Assembly: GCF_037126465.1 (NCBI RefSeq)
Contig: NC_088203.1
Location: 78,464,168-78,528,167, forward strand
Reading direction: 5' to 3'
Length of the DNA stretch: 64,000 nt
Origin: Ornithodoros turicata
Taxonomy: Eukaryota > Arthropoda > Arachnida > Ixodida > Argasidae
Both the position numbers and the translations under genes were made by a program. Positions 30,488 through 41,850 of this stretch are shown one piece after another (position 1 is the first letter of the stretch; every line of letters begins with the position of its first letter). A model generated the notes under the pieces. The model saw only the letters and a program-made list of their open reading frames with translations. It had not been told where the DNA came from and did not search any database.

Positions 30488-31689
30488 GCTTCAATAGCGG
30501 CACGCCGGGTCCCACCTACCCAGTTCAAAATGGCCTCCGTTGTAGAGGGCGCCACAAGTACGGGCAAACTTTAGTGCACGAGGCCTATATATCCCAGCAG
30601 TGTGAGGAAGACCTGTGCTTAGCGACATCACAGACGTTATCCTACCAGCACAACTCGATTCAATTCCAAACCAAGCCAAGAAAAAGCAAAATTAACTTCA
30701 ACTGACGATTATAATCTGAGGAGAATGCGTAGAATGGCGTCCGGTTTGGCCGGCGGTCCCCTGCGGCTTCCCCGATCCCCGCTCCAGGGTTACTAGGTGC
30801 GAGACCCTGATTCCGCCAAAGTGGGAGAAAAAGTAGCCCGAAATACCCAAATAGCTAAATAATATTTCGCGGTGGAAAAGGAGATTTATTGCGTTGTTCA
30901 TGTGTAATTTTGTATTTAGTGCATTACTGCTGCATACTGCCGTTTTTAAACTTTTCAAAATATATATCTAGGGGCACCAAATCTGTGGAACATATCTGTG
31001 CAACCCTTTGTAAGCCTCCGAATTCACCTGCAACCTGTTTTTGAGTGTGTCATGGAACATCCTGTTCCGGAGATCTGTCTTGCTCGGGGCTGATAAATCA
31101 GGTGTCCCATTCACGCATAAGACACTCTACTGTATGAGAGAGACCGCAACGGCAGAACAGGCAAACGAATGTACAAGTATACAGGTAAAGTTAACCACGG
31201 CAACAACGTTATGCCAGAGTGAATCTTGCTCTATTCTCAAATCAGCTGGCCTTCTGCGATGTTACCAGAGAGTTCTCGGTGCATTCTTTCCCCATGTGAA
31301 AATGTGTCGTTGCTGGTCTTCTGGCAAGAGACTAGGAATTCGGAATCCTCTCTGTGCGTGGCAGAATGATAATGACCTGGAGGAAATGACTGTGAGTCGT
31401 TTGTTGTTTTGTGAACATCTAAAGTGTCCCATAGGCTGGGAAACACGTCAGGACAGGTACAGGCGAATCGGAAACGGCATGTTGATCTCCATATGTTGTA
31501 GGCCGTTGACTACACTTGAACTTTGTTGAACTTTGTTTGAGTTTTCATTGGGGCACTCTTCGTGATGGACATTTAGTTTCACTCATAGAAATCACGCTAA
31601 AACAACTGTGAAAAACTCAGTTTTTTTACGTGTAGTAAATCACCGCGATTTCGGTGTGTACACTTTGCATATGAAATCCTCAAGAATAA

Positions 31690-33430
31690 CTTGTGCAGAA
31701 GCAACGTTGTTCATTCAACGTTTGGAACCGCTGTTTCAAGTGTATATTCTGACAATGTTGGATCGGTGGCGACCGTCTGATATTGAAAAAAAAAAATACA
31801 AAGCGCCGGAGCTACGTTGCAAAATTGCACTCCTCAACATTTCTCCGACATTTTTCCAGTGCTGTGAATTCCACGTCGACGCAGCTATTTCGTGTCCATA
31901 TTCTGGAACATAGGTTGCATGTTACCTCTGCACCACTGCGAAAAGGGCACCGTACCAATGCTGGAGGACGTTGCTAATTTTATGTAGACTCTCCAACGTT
32001 CCCGTGAAACACATATATCGGTACTGCTGTTTCGTACCCACATTCTGACAGCGTTGGACCGGTGGTGACTGCTCCATATTGCAAAAAAGGCACCGTACCA
32101 ATGCCGGAACAACGTTACGAATTTGATGAAGACCCCTCAACGTTTCTCCGACATTGTTCCCATGCTGTGAACGCCACGTCGCTACAGTTATTTCGTACCC
32201 ATATTTTGACAACGTTGGACCGGTAGCGACTGCCCCACATTGCAAGGAAAACACCATAGCAATGCTGGAACAATGTTACAGGTTTGATGTAGACCTCTCA
32301 ACGTTTGTCCGAGATTGGTCCAACGCTGTGAACGCCACGTCGGTGCAGCTATTTCGTATTCATGTTCTGACAACGTTGGCCCGGCGACGACTGCCCCACA
32401 TTGGAAGAAAAGCTCCATAGCAATACTGGAAGAATGTTACAAATTTGATGCAGACCCCTCTACGTTTGTACGACATTGTTCCAATGCTGTGAACGCCACG
32501 TGGATGCAGCTATTTCGTATCCATATTCTGACAACGTTAGACCGGTGGCGACTGTCGCACATTGGAAAAACGGCACCGTACCAATACCGGAACAACGTTA
32601 TAAATTTGATGTATACCCCTCAACGTTTCCCCGACATTGTTCCAACGCTGTGAACGCCAAGTCTATACAGCTAATTCGTATTCATATTCTGACAGCGTTG
32701 GACCGGCAGCGACTGCCCCACATTGGAAGAAAAGCACCATAGCAATGCTGGAAGAATGCTACAAATTTGATCTAGATTCCTCAACGTTTGTCCGACATTT
32801 GTCCAATGCTGTGAACGCCAAGTCGGTACAGCTATTTCGTATTCACATTCTGACAACTTTGGACCGGTGGCGACTGCCCCACATTGGAAGAAAAGCACCA
32901 TAGCAATGCTGGAACAATGTTACAAATTTGATGTAGACCCCTCAACGTTTCTCCGACAATGTTCCAATGCTGTGAACGCCACGTGGACACAGCTATTTCG
33001 TATCCATATTCTGACAACGTTAGACCGGTGGCGACTGTCGCACATTGGGAAAACGGCACCGTACCAATGCCGGAACAACGTTATAAATTTGATGTGTACC
33101 CCTCAACGTTTCCCCGACATTGTTCCAACGCTGTGAACGCCAAGTCTGTACAGGTATTTCGTATCCATATTCTGACAGCGTTGGACCGGCAGCGACTGCT
33201 CCACATTGGAAGAAAAGCATCATAGCAATGCTGGAAGAATTCTACAAATTTGATCTAGACCCCTCAATGTTTGTCCGACATCGGTCCAATGCTGTGAACG
33301 CCACGTCGGTACAGCTGTGTCGTATCCATATTCTGACAACGTTGGATCAGTGGCGACTGCTCCACATTGGAAAGAAAACATTGTACCAGTGCCGGAGCAA
33401 TGTTACAGATTTTATGGATAACTTCTAGCG
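31690..33430. repeat. 161-bp minisatellite, right side of the ISL2EU-like element
   Basis: About eleven units of 161 bp with landmarks CAACGTTTSTCCGACATTG, CAATGCTGTGAACGCCACGT, CAGCTATTTCGTATCCATA and CTGCCCCACATTGGAA. Because 161 is not a multiple of 3, each unit opens the same short frames in a new register, giving overlapping 88-111 codon frames on both strands that are not genes. Confidence 0.9.
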
Positions 33431-33671
33431 TTTCACAGACATTGTTCCAGTGCTGGGAATTTCACGTTGGAATAACATCATAAGATGCCTATTCCAGCAA
33501 CATTTCCATAGTTTATATTCGTAATCAAATGTTGCATAAATATTGCGGCAATGGCTGTGAATTAACGTTAGTATTCCAATATGAATGGAACGTCGCAGCG
33601 ACATTGCCAACATTGGCCAACGTAACCAATGTTGCACCAACATTATTCCTACACTTTGTGTTGCTTGGGAC

Positions 33672-34037
33672 GTGACGGCATTGCACTCAGCGTACTATGC
33701 AGCTCAGTATTCGGGGTGTGCTGGATGGCACGTTTCAAAGGATCCAATTCACCTCACTACAAGGCAGTACCTGTACATCACCATGAGGGACTATAATATA
33801 TGTTACAGTGAGAGGAAACACGACGACAACCAAACCAGTGTTGCCTTGTTGGTCAGTTCTATCAGAGCCCAAACAAACAGTCCAGTGCTTTCCCTCACAC
33901 ACAAAGGCAAGAAGGATGATCCTACTGTCTTTCAACGAGGAAATACTGACTTGTTGCAAGATGAGGATTTCTTGCTAGTTCTCATGACAGGCATGCAAAA
34001 ACAGCTGTTAAGGCATTTGGGCACCAACAAAAGTGTG
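33672..34037 (+). pseudogene. MULE transposase, region before the catalytic core
   Basis: Continues the exon begun at 26961 after the acceptor TATGTTAG: GNYVTALHSAYYAAQYSGCA, then ITMRDYNICYSERKHDDNQT, then EDFLLVLMTGMQKQLLRHLG. This is the segment that precedes the first catalytic Asp in animal MULE transposases. It is cut at 34037 by a 194-bp insertion flanked by AAAAGTGTG. Confidence 0.7.
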
Positions 34038-34231
34038 ATGAACACAGGAGGAGCAGGAAAGCTAGCTGGTGTTGACTTGATGTTAATGCCGAAGTGTACA
34101 CTTTCTTTTTACCCGTCTCTCCTTCACTTTGTGTATTAAAGCTTCTTTGCTGGTTCGTGTGTTTGTGTTCGGCTCGTCCCGTGTTCGTCCTGTGCTTTCC
34201 CTCAAACTCAAGGCAATGTTAACATCAAAAG
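34038..34231. mobile_element. 194-bp insertion with 9-bp duplication
   Basis: Flanked by AAAAGTGTG at 34029-34037 and 34232-34240. The inside has a pyrimidine-rich stretch and no inverted ends or tRNA-like boxes that I can see. It splits the MULE catalytic domain exactly before CIDSTH. Class unknown. Confidence 0.6.
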
Positions 34232-34238
34232 AAAAGTG

Positions 34239-34320
34239 TGCATAGATTCTACACATAGCACCACAGATGGGTCATTCTATGTGATAGTTGTGTACTGCCA
34301 CTTCATACATTTTGGGTAAT
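34239..34320 (+). pseudogene. MULE transposase catalytic Asp region
   Basis: Reads VCIDSTHSTTDGSFYVIVVY, matching the first catalytic motif of MULE transposases (C-I/V-D-S/G-T-H-G-T-N). H-S-T-T replaces the usual H-G-T. A one-base phase difference from the upstream part means the junction is also frameshifted. Later catalytic residues are not identified in 34320-37140. Confidence 0.65.
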
Positions 34321-35684
34321 GGTTCAGGTGAAACACTTTATAGCCATGCATGCTCTCCTGCATTGACTTTTCAACTGAAGACAATATGCCCCATTTTTAG
34401 CTTGGTGTGGGGTATATTACAGCAGGTAAATACATTTAAGTGTGGTGATATACATACACATAACACACATAATTGGCAATTTGTATATCCTATAAAGTGC
34501 TCTGACCTGAGAAATCTTGTAGAAAAAATTGTGTTAATATTCTGCCAATAAGAAGTGGAATAAACTTTCCACTCACTGCACTAGGCAGTTTGTTTTATTC
34601 CGTGTGTTTATATCTCTCCAGTACTGAGTACTCTCTTGCAATATAACGAGACAACTGCCCTGACTGATGGTATTGTTTTCTTCAGCTGCAACAGATGCTT
34701 TTTACCATGAAAATACTAACATCAGTTGGCATTGCATAAAACCTTGGTGAGCTCAAAGCCGCTGTGTGTATTCTTGTGAATGATTTATCTAAGGAAATGT
34801 ACACCCTTCCAACATCCATCAGCAAACTCTTCATGACTATATATAATGCATAATTATTTCATTAGATTAAAGGAAAAATATATTGGCATCACACCAGCTC
34901 AATTGCAGTCTTTCGTTATCATCAAAAATATGGTGGCCGGGGTACATGACTCTCATCAACATTTTGATAATGTAATTCGCATACAATGCTCAATCATTTT
35001 AAAATTCTTCACGCACATCATTACGCCTTGTATATTCAAGTTGGCTTCTACTTTGTCTCATGCTAGTGTTGGCTATCCGTGTGGTAGCCAGAAAATATTA
35101 TGGGAGGTTCTATGGGGACCTCCCAGATGCACTAGTAAAGGTACGATCTTGGCTATGCAGTGCTAAACCTGCTGTGATACTGCGGAACAAAAATGCCAAA
35201 CAACTCCGCTTTGTCTCAACAAAGATGCAAGGAGTTAAAACGGGTGCAGCTATGTGAAAGGAGCTATGTGTTCGAACAGCTACTGGGAATTCAGAAGATC
35301 ATACTATGTGCGTGAAAATAACTAGCACAATCACATATGTTTGTATGTTCATGTGTCTTGCCTCAGCAAATGAGTTCCAATGTATGCTTGATTGCATTTA
35401 TTTAGCATTTGTTACAAGAGAGCAAAAGTCCTCAAGATATTGCAAATCTATATTGTAAATCTACTCAGTATTGGCCAGTTAGATCACACAACTTGGTTGA
35501 TTCATTTTATCAAGCTTTGTTTCACACCTCAAGGAAACGTAGCTCTTCGGTAACCTCAGTGAGCCAAACACGCAGTCCAGGTCCAGTTTTGGATATTTTT
35601 ACTGGTCTCGTTAGCAATACATCGTTCCAAAATACCACAAATTCCAGCTGGACACTATATCAATGAGCCTGTTGCCTTGCACCT
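34320..35684. other. MULE interior, unassigned
   Basis: Between the catalytic Asp motif and the inner inverted repeat. Several short frames are open (for example 35409-35666), but none gives a domain. Introns of the MULE gene or further insertions are likely; no boundaries can be fixed. Confidence 0.3.
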
Positions 35685-35759
35685 CATCGGAGCGGCCCCC
35701 TGCTGGCTAGCAGGAAGATATCGAATAAGAAACAGGTGACTGGCTGTTCTGTCCACCTC

Positions 35760-36226
35760 TCAGTGTGTGTGGCCACTCCTGTTTGCTGCTAGAGTGTCAC
35801 TCCCATGAAGAAATGCAACACTCCATAAACTTTTGTCCCAATCTGTTCGAATATTGATGCACAGATGGTGTGAAGAAAGCCATAGTAGCAGGGCAGTTTT
35901 CAACCAGATTCCAAGAGTGTGCAAAGCAGCAGGAAATACACCCAGCCAGAGGATTTCTGTTGAATTCATGTTTAAGGACCTTCACATCTACATCATTTAC
36001 TCATGAATGCAACACTGTCATTTGACAACACATGACAGTCCATTAATGCTTTGAACATGAATTGAGCTTTACCCTCTGGTTGGGCATGAAACAATGAATC
36101 TTTCAACAGCTCATGACCCACAGTTTGAGAAACACTGGTGTACGCATTCGTCCCAACAATAATCTGGCATCCTTCAAAAACACCATCAAACAGGACTTTT
36201 CTGCTGATATGTAGGGTGACATGCAA
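35760..36226 (-). pseudogene. unrecognised coding-like stretch
   Basis: Two adjoining frames read LHISRKVLFDGVFEGCQIIV ... HELLKDSLFHAQPEGKAQFM and, after stops, MNSTEILWLGVFPAALHTLG ... SVAFLHGSDTL. The composition looks protein-like and the pieces follow on, suggesting one decayed gene with a frameshift near 35980. I cannot assign a family. Confidence 0.35.
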
Positions 36227-36239
36227 TTACTTTTTGATG

Positions 36240-36446
36240 ATTCGCATTTCTCTTCGTTCATTTGCTATTTGTTTCTAATACTTGTCATGTGTTCTTGGTA
36301 TTTCTGTTGCCCTCAAATTGTGTAAACATTTGCACTGACTGTGTCTTGGACTGTTCAACAGGGCTTGCCCACTATCAGTATCAGTGTATACTGTCATGGA
36401 ATAACAATAAAAACCTGAAAACTGAAAAAAAAAAAAAAAAAAAAAC
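36240..36446 (+). mobile_element. possible poly(A)-tailed retrocopy 3' end
   Basis: A TGGAATAACAATAAAAACCT stretch with an AATAAA word is followed by an uninterrupted run of about 21 A at 36426-36446. This looks like the end of a reverse-transcribed RNA (non-LTR element or processed transcript). No coding content or target duplication was identified. Confidence 0.45.
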
Positions 36447-37149
36447 ATCTGAAGCACATCTGTCTGACTGATTCCTCTAACAACCTCCTGACAAATGCTC
36501 GATGAATGATAGTTCATGTCACCACTCCTTGTGGACAGAAACAAGCTGTAATAGGCCGAGGAAGTTTAGATGATGTGGTGAACCTACGAGTTTGTTGTTG
36601 CCTTGAATGGGCAATCATCTCAGAGGTAAAACTTATTTATGTTGACTACTGCCTTCAGAGTCTAACTATAAATTCTTTGTTCTGAACTTGTTTTGGTACA
36701 CCGGAGTTCACAAGCAAGAGCAGCCTTTTGGGAAGAAATAGGCAGCAAAATCTCAAATTGGAACACTGACCTTACCGAGCAGTGTTTGTTAGTTGTCGGG
36801 GTTGTACGATGTGCAGCTTGGTACAAATCTTTACGGACCACCATGGTGTCACATTTCTCCATTGGAGTGACACCCTACCATCAAACAAGAGCGGATGCAC
36901 ATACTGAGAGATAGACCCGTTTCTTATTCGATCTTTTGCTGGTAGCTGGCAGGGGACCGCTCCGATGAAGAAAGGCGTAGTGCCGTGAACTTTTGTCTCG
37001 GGCTGTACACGCTGTTGTGTTGTACTCATACAAATTCTGAAATGCATGCCACTTTTTAGAGAATCTTTGGAAATTTATGCTTTAATTGTCAGCTCTGATA
37101 ATGAGCGAGATGGTAGGGGGCCCCTTAGGAATGTCCCGTTGTGTCCTGG

Positions 37150-38237
37150 AACCTTGCCAGTCTGGAACAATGCAGACGAATCATCAATGCAGGTTGCCCC
37201 ATGCCTGACGGAACCTTATGATTTTATGGACCTTTTTCCTTTGACGTTCTTCTGTGTAAAAGCACCCGATCAGTTACAAATATAACAACACTTTAAACCT
37301 CCATCTTTCAATCTTTTTACCCCTGTGCCTTTAGTAAAATGACTCTTGGCTGCATCCTGCATTTCTTCTCTCCATGCCTGAAAATCTGAAATCAGTAAAA
37401 ATAAGCAATGTCCTCAGTTTCAACTCAATCCTCATGTGTTTGGTAAATTTGTTGCTCCAGTTAAGAATACAGTATGATAATTCTCAGTAGAAACACAAAT
37501 ACAAAGTAATAGGAACCATTAAGCACAACGAAAGATTACTGATAACTGCCGAAACCACGATATTTCGTACTCATATACCGCGACCAGGTGACAATTAGAC
37601 AGTCCGATTACACAGATTTCACGAACACGTCACCAGAATTAGTGCAACTTGGCACTATGGGTGTACATTACGCACCAGTCTGCCGGTTTATGCCACTGAA
37701 TTACTTGCTACAACACATGCAAAATAAGAGCGCTGAACGCGAATGGTGTGTAGCATGAGACGTACTTACCAGCTTCAGAATTGCACTCGTGCGTCTTTCA
37801 CTTGGAAGTTGTGTACCTACATTCACCTGGTGCTGTTGCTGCCTGGACTGAGAAGGTGCAGCTGAGAAAAAGTGGACTGGCACTTGCTGCATCTGTAGTA
37901 ACAGAGCGGCCCATTTTACAATTTTGTACAGACGCCCTCACCTTTTGAACCGGGAGCATGAAACTCGCAGGCGTTGCTGAAACGTTCCCTCACCTGTTGA
38001 ACATCGACGGACGAGCGGGACATCCAGCGAGGAACTTGAACGGAATATTTGGCAAAGTTGCTTCACCGCTACCACAAACCACAAACACAAATCTCATCCT
38101 CAAGCAAACAAACCGCTGTGTGCTAGCGCATGCGCAGGCGAAGCGAGCAGACGGCACGGCGGCAGCAAAGAGAGACACGTGACATCCCTTCTAGCGCATG
38201 CGCAGCGCAACTGATTTTCCTCTCCCGAAGGCCAAGT
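37150..38237 (-). repeat. MULE terminal inverted repeat, right
   Basis: Reverse partner of 25560-26662. It ends AAGGCCAAGT at 38237, followed by the 9-bp duplication. It repeats the first exon and zinc-binding exon on the minus strand. Confidence 0.85.
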
Positions 38238-38429
38238 CTTCTCCCTTGCCGGATGCCGGGTGGTGTCAGCAGTGTGTTGCTTTCAGCGCCCTCTCGCTTC
38301 ACAGGGGCGAAGCGCTCGCTTCGTAATAATTCGTTTGAGTAAAATCTGCGCAGTTTTGAACAGATATATTTCGTACACAAGTTCCTGACATCACAAAGAT
38401 TACGGATATACCACAACCTTTGTGGTGAT

Positions 38430-38616
38430 TTTGTTGTGGAGTCCCACTTTAACGTGCGCCGATATCTCGATACACGGCACACCATGTTTACGTCTCTCGC
38501 GGAAGACAGCGTGTCTGAGCAAATTGTACCCTTCCACCAACTTGCCACATTCCTCGGCTGAATTTGAACCCGCGATCAGCAGACGGACTCGCTATACCGA
38601 CTCGGCCATCGAGGGC
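38430..38616 (-). mobile_element. tRNA-derived SINE
   Basis: On the minus strand the head is tRNA-Ser-like: GCCCTCGATGGCCGAGTCGG, with an A box TGGCCGAGTCGG (38597-38608) and a B box GGTTCAAATTC (38560-38570) at a spacing of about 27 bases. The body runs through CACGCTGTCTTCCGCGAGAG to about 38430 (CACGTTAAAGTGGGACTCC). Tick genomes contain tRNA-derived SINEs of this kind. The head is diverged from a functional tRNA and the anticodon arm is not convincing, so it is not a tRNA gene. Confidence 0.8.
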
Positions 38617-38789
38617 GGCCAGCCCGACTGGACAGCCGCCCTTTCGATGCAGTGAAGGTCCAAGCCCTGGAGGCCTTCGTGCAGGTTTTTTGTGTACAGT
38701 AAGCTGGTGGATGTGCTGTCACTATGATTTCACTTTGGCTAACACGTGTCGTATGTAGAACTGCTATCTTCTTTTCATTTTTTATAAGA

Positions 38790-39410
38790 TGGGACGAATC
38801 CAGAATTTTACGAATCCGGATCCGAATCAAAGGAAAGTTCTGCGAATCCACGAAGCTTACGAATCTCGAATCTTTCGAATCCTCTCTTTAAAAAGAGTTT
38901 AAAAAGCCAGAAAAAAAACTTCTACTGAAGAGTGTTTTGAAGCAGAATATGATACATTTGTTTAATGGAAAACAAATTAAGTAATAGTGCAGTTTCAGGA
39001 GAAAATATACCTGTATAGTTCTTCTTAAACGTAATTTATTTAACACGTTGTTCAACGACTACAAGAAATACAAAAGTTCTCGCGTCTGAATTATTTCCAT
39101 AAAACTAAGCAACTATCAAAAACAAAACCATGTTACTTTTAAACTTGTAATGTAGCAGTTCGTGCCTATGAACTCTTTCAGACTAGATCAATGTAAACAA
39201 ACAAACAAGAAAACAACCATCGGCCAATGAGGCTCTCGGCGGAGTCCGGAAGGGCTAATTTGAAGAAGAAACAAACAAACGTGGCTGGTGGATTCGAAAG
39301 ATTCGATTCGCCGTTTTGGGCACTGGGATTCGGATTCCCGAATCTCGAATCTCTGCCTAGGATTCGAGGATTCGCGGATTCCATTCCATGGAATCCGCAA
39401 ATCCTAATAT
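38790..39410. mobile_element. element with clustered GAATC/GATTC words at both ends
   Basis: About ten copies of GAATCC/GAATCTCGAATC lie in 38790-38882 and about as many GATTCG/GGATTCG in inverted sense in 39283-39405, including TTCCATTCCATGGAATCC at 39379. The middle is AT-rich and non-coding. Many short subterminal repeats in opposite orientation at the two ends is a pattern of non-autonomous hAT-like elements; no target duplication was fixed. Confidence 0.5.
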
Positions 39411-41615
39411 ATCATTTTATTTACTTTATTGGATAATTAATGGTACTGCTGTACCCGGCTCTCTTTATGAGCGCCACATTGTCAATTTTACTTTCATTAC
39501 ACCGAACCAAACCAACGAAAATGCAAACGGTAGCGAAAGTACCAACAACAACAACAACTAAATCATGACTATGGCCTGGGGTGATTCACCGCTTGAGAGC
39601 AGTACCCTACCCCATTACACGAGAAGCATGAGATGTGAAATATGAAAATGAAGTTATGTGCAAGTTGGACTTGCGAAAGTACCACCTGTTACCCTTTCCT
39701 ACCGAAAAGTGTGTGTCTGCGCTTCCACGTTCAGAGTTTATTTGCAGTGGTTAATCTGTTTACGTAGGAACAGGCGCTGTGTATAGTTATTTGTCGAAAA
39801 TCATTAATAATCACAAAAATGTCATAATCAGATGTTTGGTGTCTCAGTCATGCGCTAAATTAATAACCATATATTAAAGAAAAAAATGTTCATGCCTATT
39901 AAAGAAAAGCTTCAGGTCGGGAACCGCCTTTATCATCATCATCATCACCATTTAAAAAAAATCTTTATCATCATGACTGCTTCATCACTATGCCGAGGCT
40001 TCTGAGTGCAAACCAAGCGCCGTCCATGAACCAGCTATGGAACAGCGTGGCGTGTTGCGGCGAAATGATATCGATCTACGGTAGATGCCTCTGCGTGTCT
40101 ACCGTCTGCTCGCAACTACCCCTGGGGAAATCTAGACGGGTAACGAGTGGTGTTTGCGCGCTGTTCTTTGTACACTTACCCCTGGGGACAAGTGTCTTGC
40201 TTTCGCTAACAATTACTTCTGCAGGTACTGCACGTGGCTTCAAATGTAACAATCAAATGCCTTCAGGTAACAACATAGCGTAAGAGCTGTGTCGTAATTC
40301 TCACTCAATAGTAGAGTTCCATCAAAAACAGAGCTCTGCCTACCCTTTTTCTTATAGGCCGTCCCATATTGTGCGTACTTCATTGCGTGAAACGATGCGT
40401 GTTGCGCGCCGCGTAAAATTTCATGCACAAGACTTTCTGTATGCGGTGGGCAGCGCATCAAGAAGGCCTTGAATTGCACGAAGTGCGTAAAAATTTCGGA
40501 TGCGCAGCCCAAAGAAGTATGAACCGACGAACTATTCGGGGGATTGTCGCCCTTGTGAAATCAGACTTGTACAGTAACCTGAGTACAATATTTAAGTTAT
40601 GTTTTTTAAATACTTTCAAAAGCCAGTATACTTAGTAATCAAACTGAAATATTTCATCCGTAACTTCTACTCAGTTAATTTGAAGGTACTTCTCGGTGCG
40701 TTACGTGGAGGTCGAGCAAAAGATTCTCTTTTGTCTTGGCAGTGTGCTTTATGTGTACGTATGCTTTAGCGTCTGAGATATTCGGTTATATCCACATCCC
40801 TCTTGGGAAGGGGTAGCGTGCAGTGCCTCGGGTTTGGGAGCAAGCATGAGGCGATGTCTTTTCCCTGGGTGTACATGCTGGTAAGCCATTGAGACACCAA
40901 TCAGCCAGGAAAGAAGTCGCATGCCGAAAGCCGTAGCGAGAGAGGGAACGTAAAATATTAATAACTCTCTATGAGGTTAATGCAACGATAAGGAGAGCAT
41001 TAGTTCTGTAGAGCACTGTAACGCTGTACAGCGTTCTGTAGAACATTGTTTCCTATCCATAAAGCACCTGTATTAGGGGTTATGTGTGTAAAAAAAAAAA
41101 GGCCACCGGATAGTAATTTTGGAAAGCAGTTGTTCCAGCAGCTTTTTGGTAATGCCATTTTCAAGTTCACGCTCTTCGTATTTCTTTGATAGCGAATTCC
41201 AACTGTAACGTCACAGTATTTGAAAGTACCGAGTTACTTTGAAGAGTATTTAATACTCTATTTAAAATATTTTTCAAGATTGGGTATCGTGTTCTCTGTT
41301 TTTTCTGAGCACCTTGTACAAGCACACAGAAACCTTGTACCTTGTGAGTACACAGAAACATTTTTTTTCGGGTTTCCTTTGCTAGCGTCCACGTTGCGTC
41401 GATGGGTGAACATGGCTACCTCTTTGAAAAATCATGTGAAGGTCCAAAACATCAAAGAAAAAAATGACGACTCAAAGTAGCGAGTGTAAAGGGTGCCCTG
41501 CGAGATCAAAGATACAGCACAAAAACAAAAGAAGTTTCATCCAAATTAGTTACCCCTCAAGAAAATGTAAAGCTGTTCACCGAATGTCCCATCTCAATAT
41601 GCCATTCTCTCTCAA
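39411..41615. other. unassigned sequence
   Basis: Contains an ATC-rich run (39930-39980) and no gene or terminal repeat that I can support. ACCCCTGGGGA occurs twice at 40117 and 40178, without further symmetry. Confidence 0.3.
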
Positions 41616-41616
41616 G

Positions 41617-41646
<30 letters not shown>
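41617..41646. repeat. (TA)n run
   Basis: About 14 TA units directly before a single hammerhead repeat, as at the other hammerhead loci. Confidence 0.9.
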
Positions 41647-41647
<1 letters not shown>

Positions 41648-41655
41648 CTCATGGA

Positions 41656-41724
41656 ACGATGCGGCAGCACCAGAGGACACGTGTTTCGCCGTGTTTGCGG
41701 CTCGTCGGCCCTGGGTAGCTGCGC
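41656..41724 (-). ncRNA. solo hammerhead (core mutated, stem I cut)
   Basis: Same repeat as copy A from ACTCATGGAACGATGCG to GGGTAGCTGCGC. The core reads CCGACGA and the outer part of stem I is lost at the junction with a non-LTR fragment at 41728. Probably inactive. Confidence 0.7.
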
Positions 41725-41727
41725 CTA

Positions 41728-41850
41728 TGCAATGAAAAACGGGTACTTATGGAATGATCTTCGTGAGAATGCCATGGCTGCAGTCTTGCTAGGGGAGACA
41801 ACCAATCCGCAGTCAAGGGGGTATCTTGAAATGATGTTTAATGAACCTTA
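41728..41850 (-). pseudogene. non-LTR retrotransposon fragment, left of Harbinger insertion
   Basis: Near-identical to 46734-46855 (landmark AAAAACGGGTACTTATGG to ATGTTTAATGAACCTTA). The element it belongs to runs on the minus strand at 46250-47720. It continues at 44245 after the Harbinger insertion. Confidence 0.8.

Larger units (their letters stand above)
26971..33669. mobile_element. ISL2EU/Harbinger-like transposon inserted in the MULE
   Basis: The ends start CCCAAGTAACACGAAATGT (26971) and, in reverse, CCCAAGCAACACAAAGTGT (ending 33669), flanked by AC on both sides (26969-26970 and 33670-33671). The interior carries a minus-strand THAP-HTH-DDE gene (29071-30487) and two minisatellite blocks, one near each end. 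A 2-bp duplication and a THAP-containing DDE transposase point to the ISL2EU branch. Excising the element restores a MULE exon reading GNYVTALHSAYYAAQYSGCA, which supports the boundaries. Confidence 0.8.
35685..36967. mobile_element. 1.28-kb segment bounded by 50-bp inverted repeats
   Basis: CATCGGAGCGGCCCCCTGC...ATCGAATAAGAAAC at 35685-35738 is matched in reverse at 36915-36967. Inside are a minus-strand coding-like stretch (35760-36226) and a poly(A) tract (36426-36446). No target duplication is evident, so this could be a nested transposon or an inversion scar within the MULE. Confidence 0.5.
25560..38237 (+). mobile_element. MULE (Mutator-like) transposon, 12.7 kb with nested insertions
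   Basis: Both sides carry the perfect 9-bp duplication CTTCTCCCT (25551-25559 and 38238-38246). The ends start ACTTGGCCTTCGGGAGAGG in inverted orientation, with terminal repeats of about 1.1 kb (25560-26662 and 37150-38237). A 9-bp duplication plus long terminal repeats is characteristic of Mutator-like elements, and the interior has a matching transposase (zinc-binding exon, catalytic CIDSTHSTT). The interior is interrupted by a 6.7-kb transposon (26971-33669), a 194-bp insertion (34038-34231) and probably others. Without those, the element would be about 6 kb. Confidence 0.88.

Noticed and set aside
31922..33643. Overlapping 67-112 codon frames on both strands
   Set aside because: By-products of the 161-bp array; both strands and all registers are open in the same way.
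38560..38616. Functional tRNA gene
   Set aside because: Only A and B boxes are present; the acceptor stem and anticodon arm do not pair properly and a SINE body follows.
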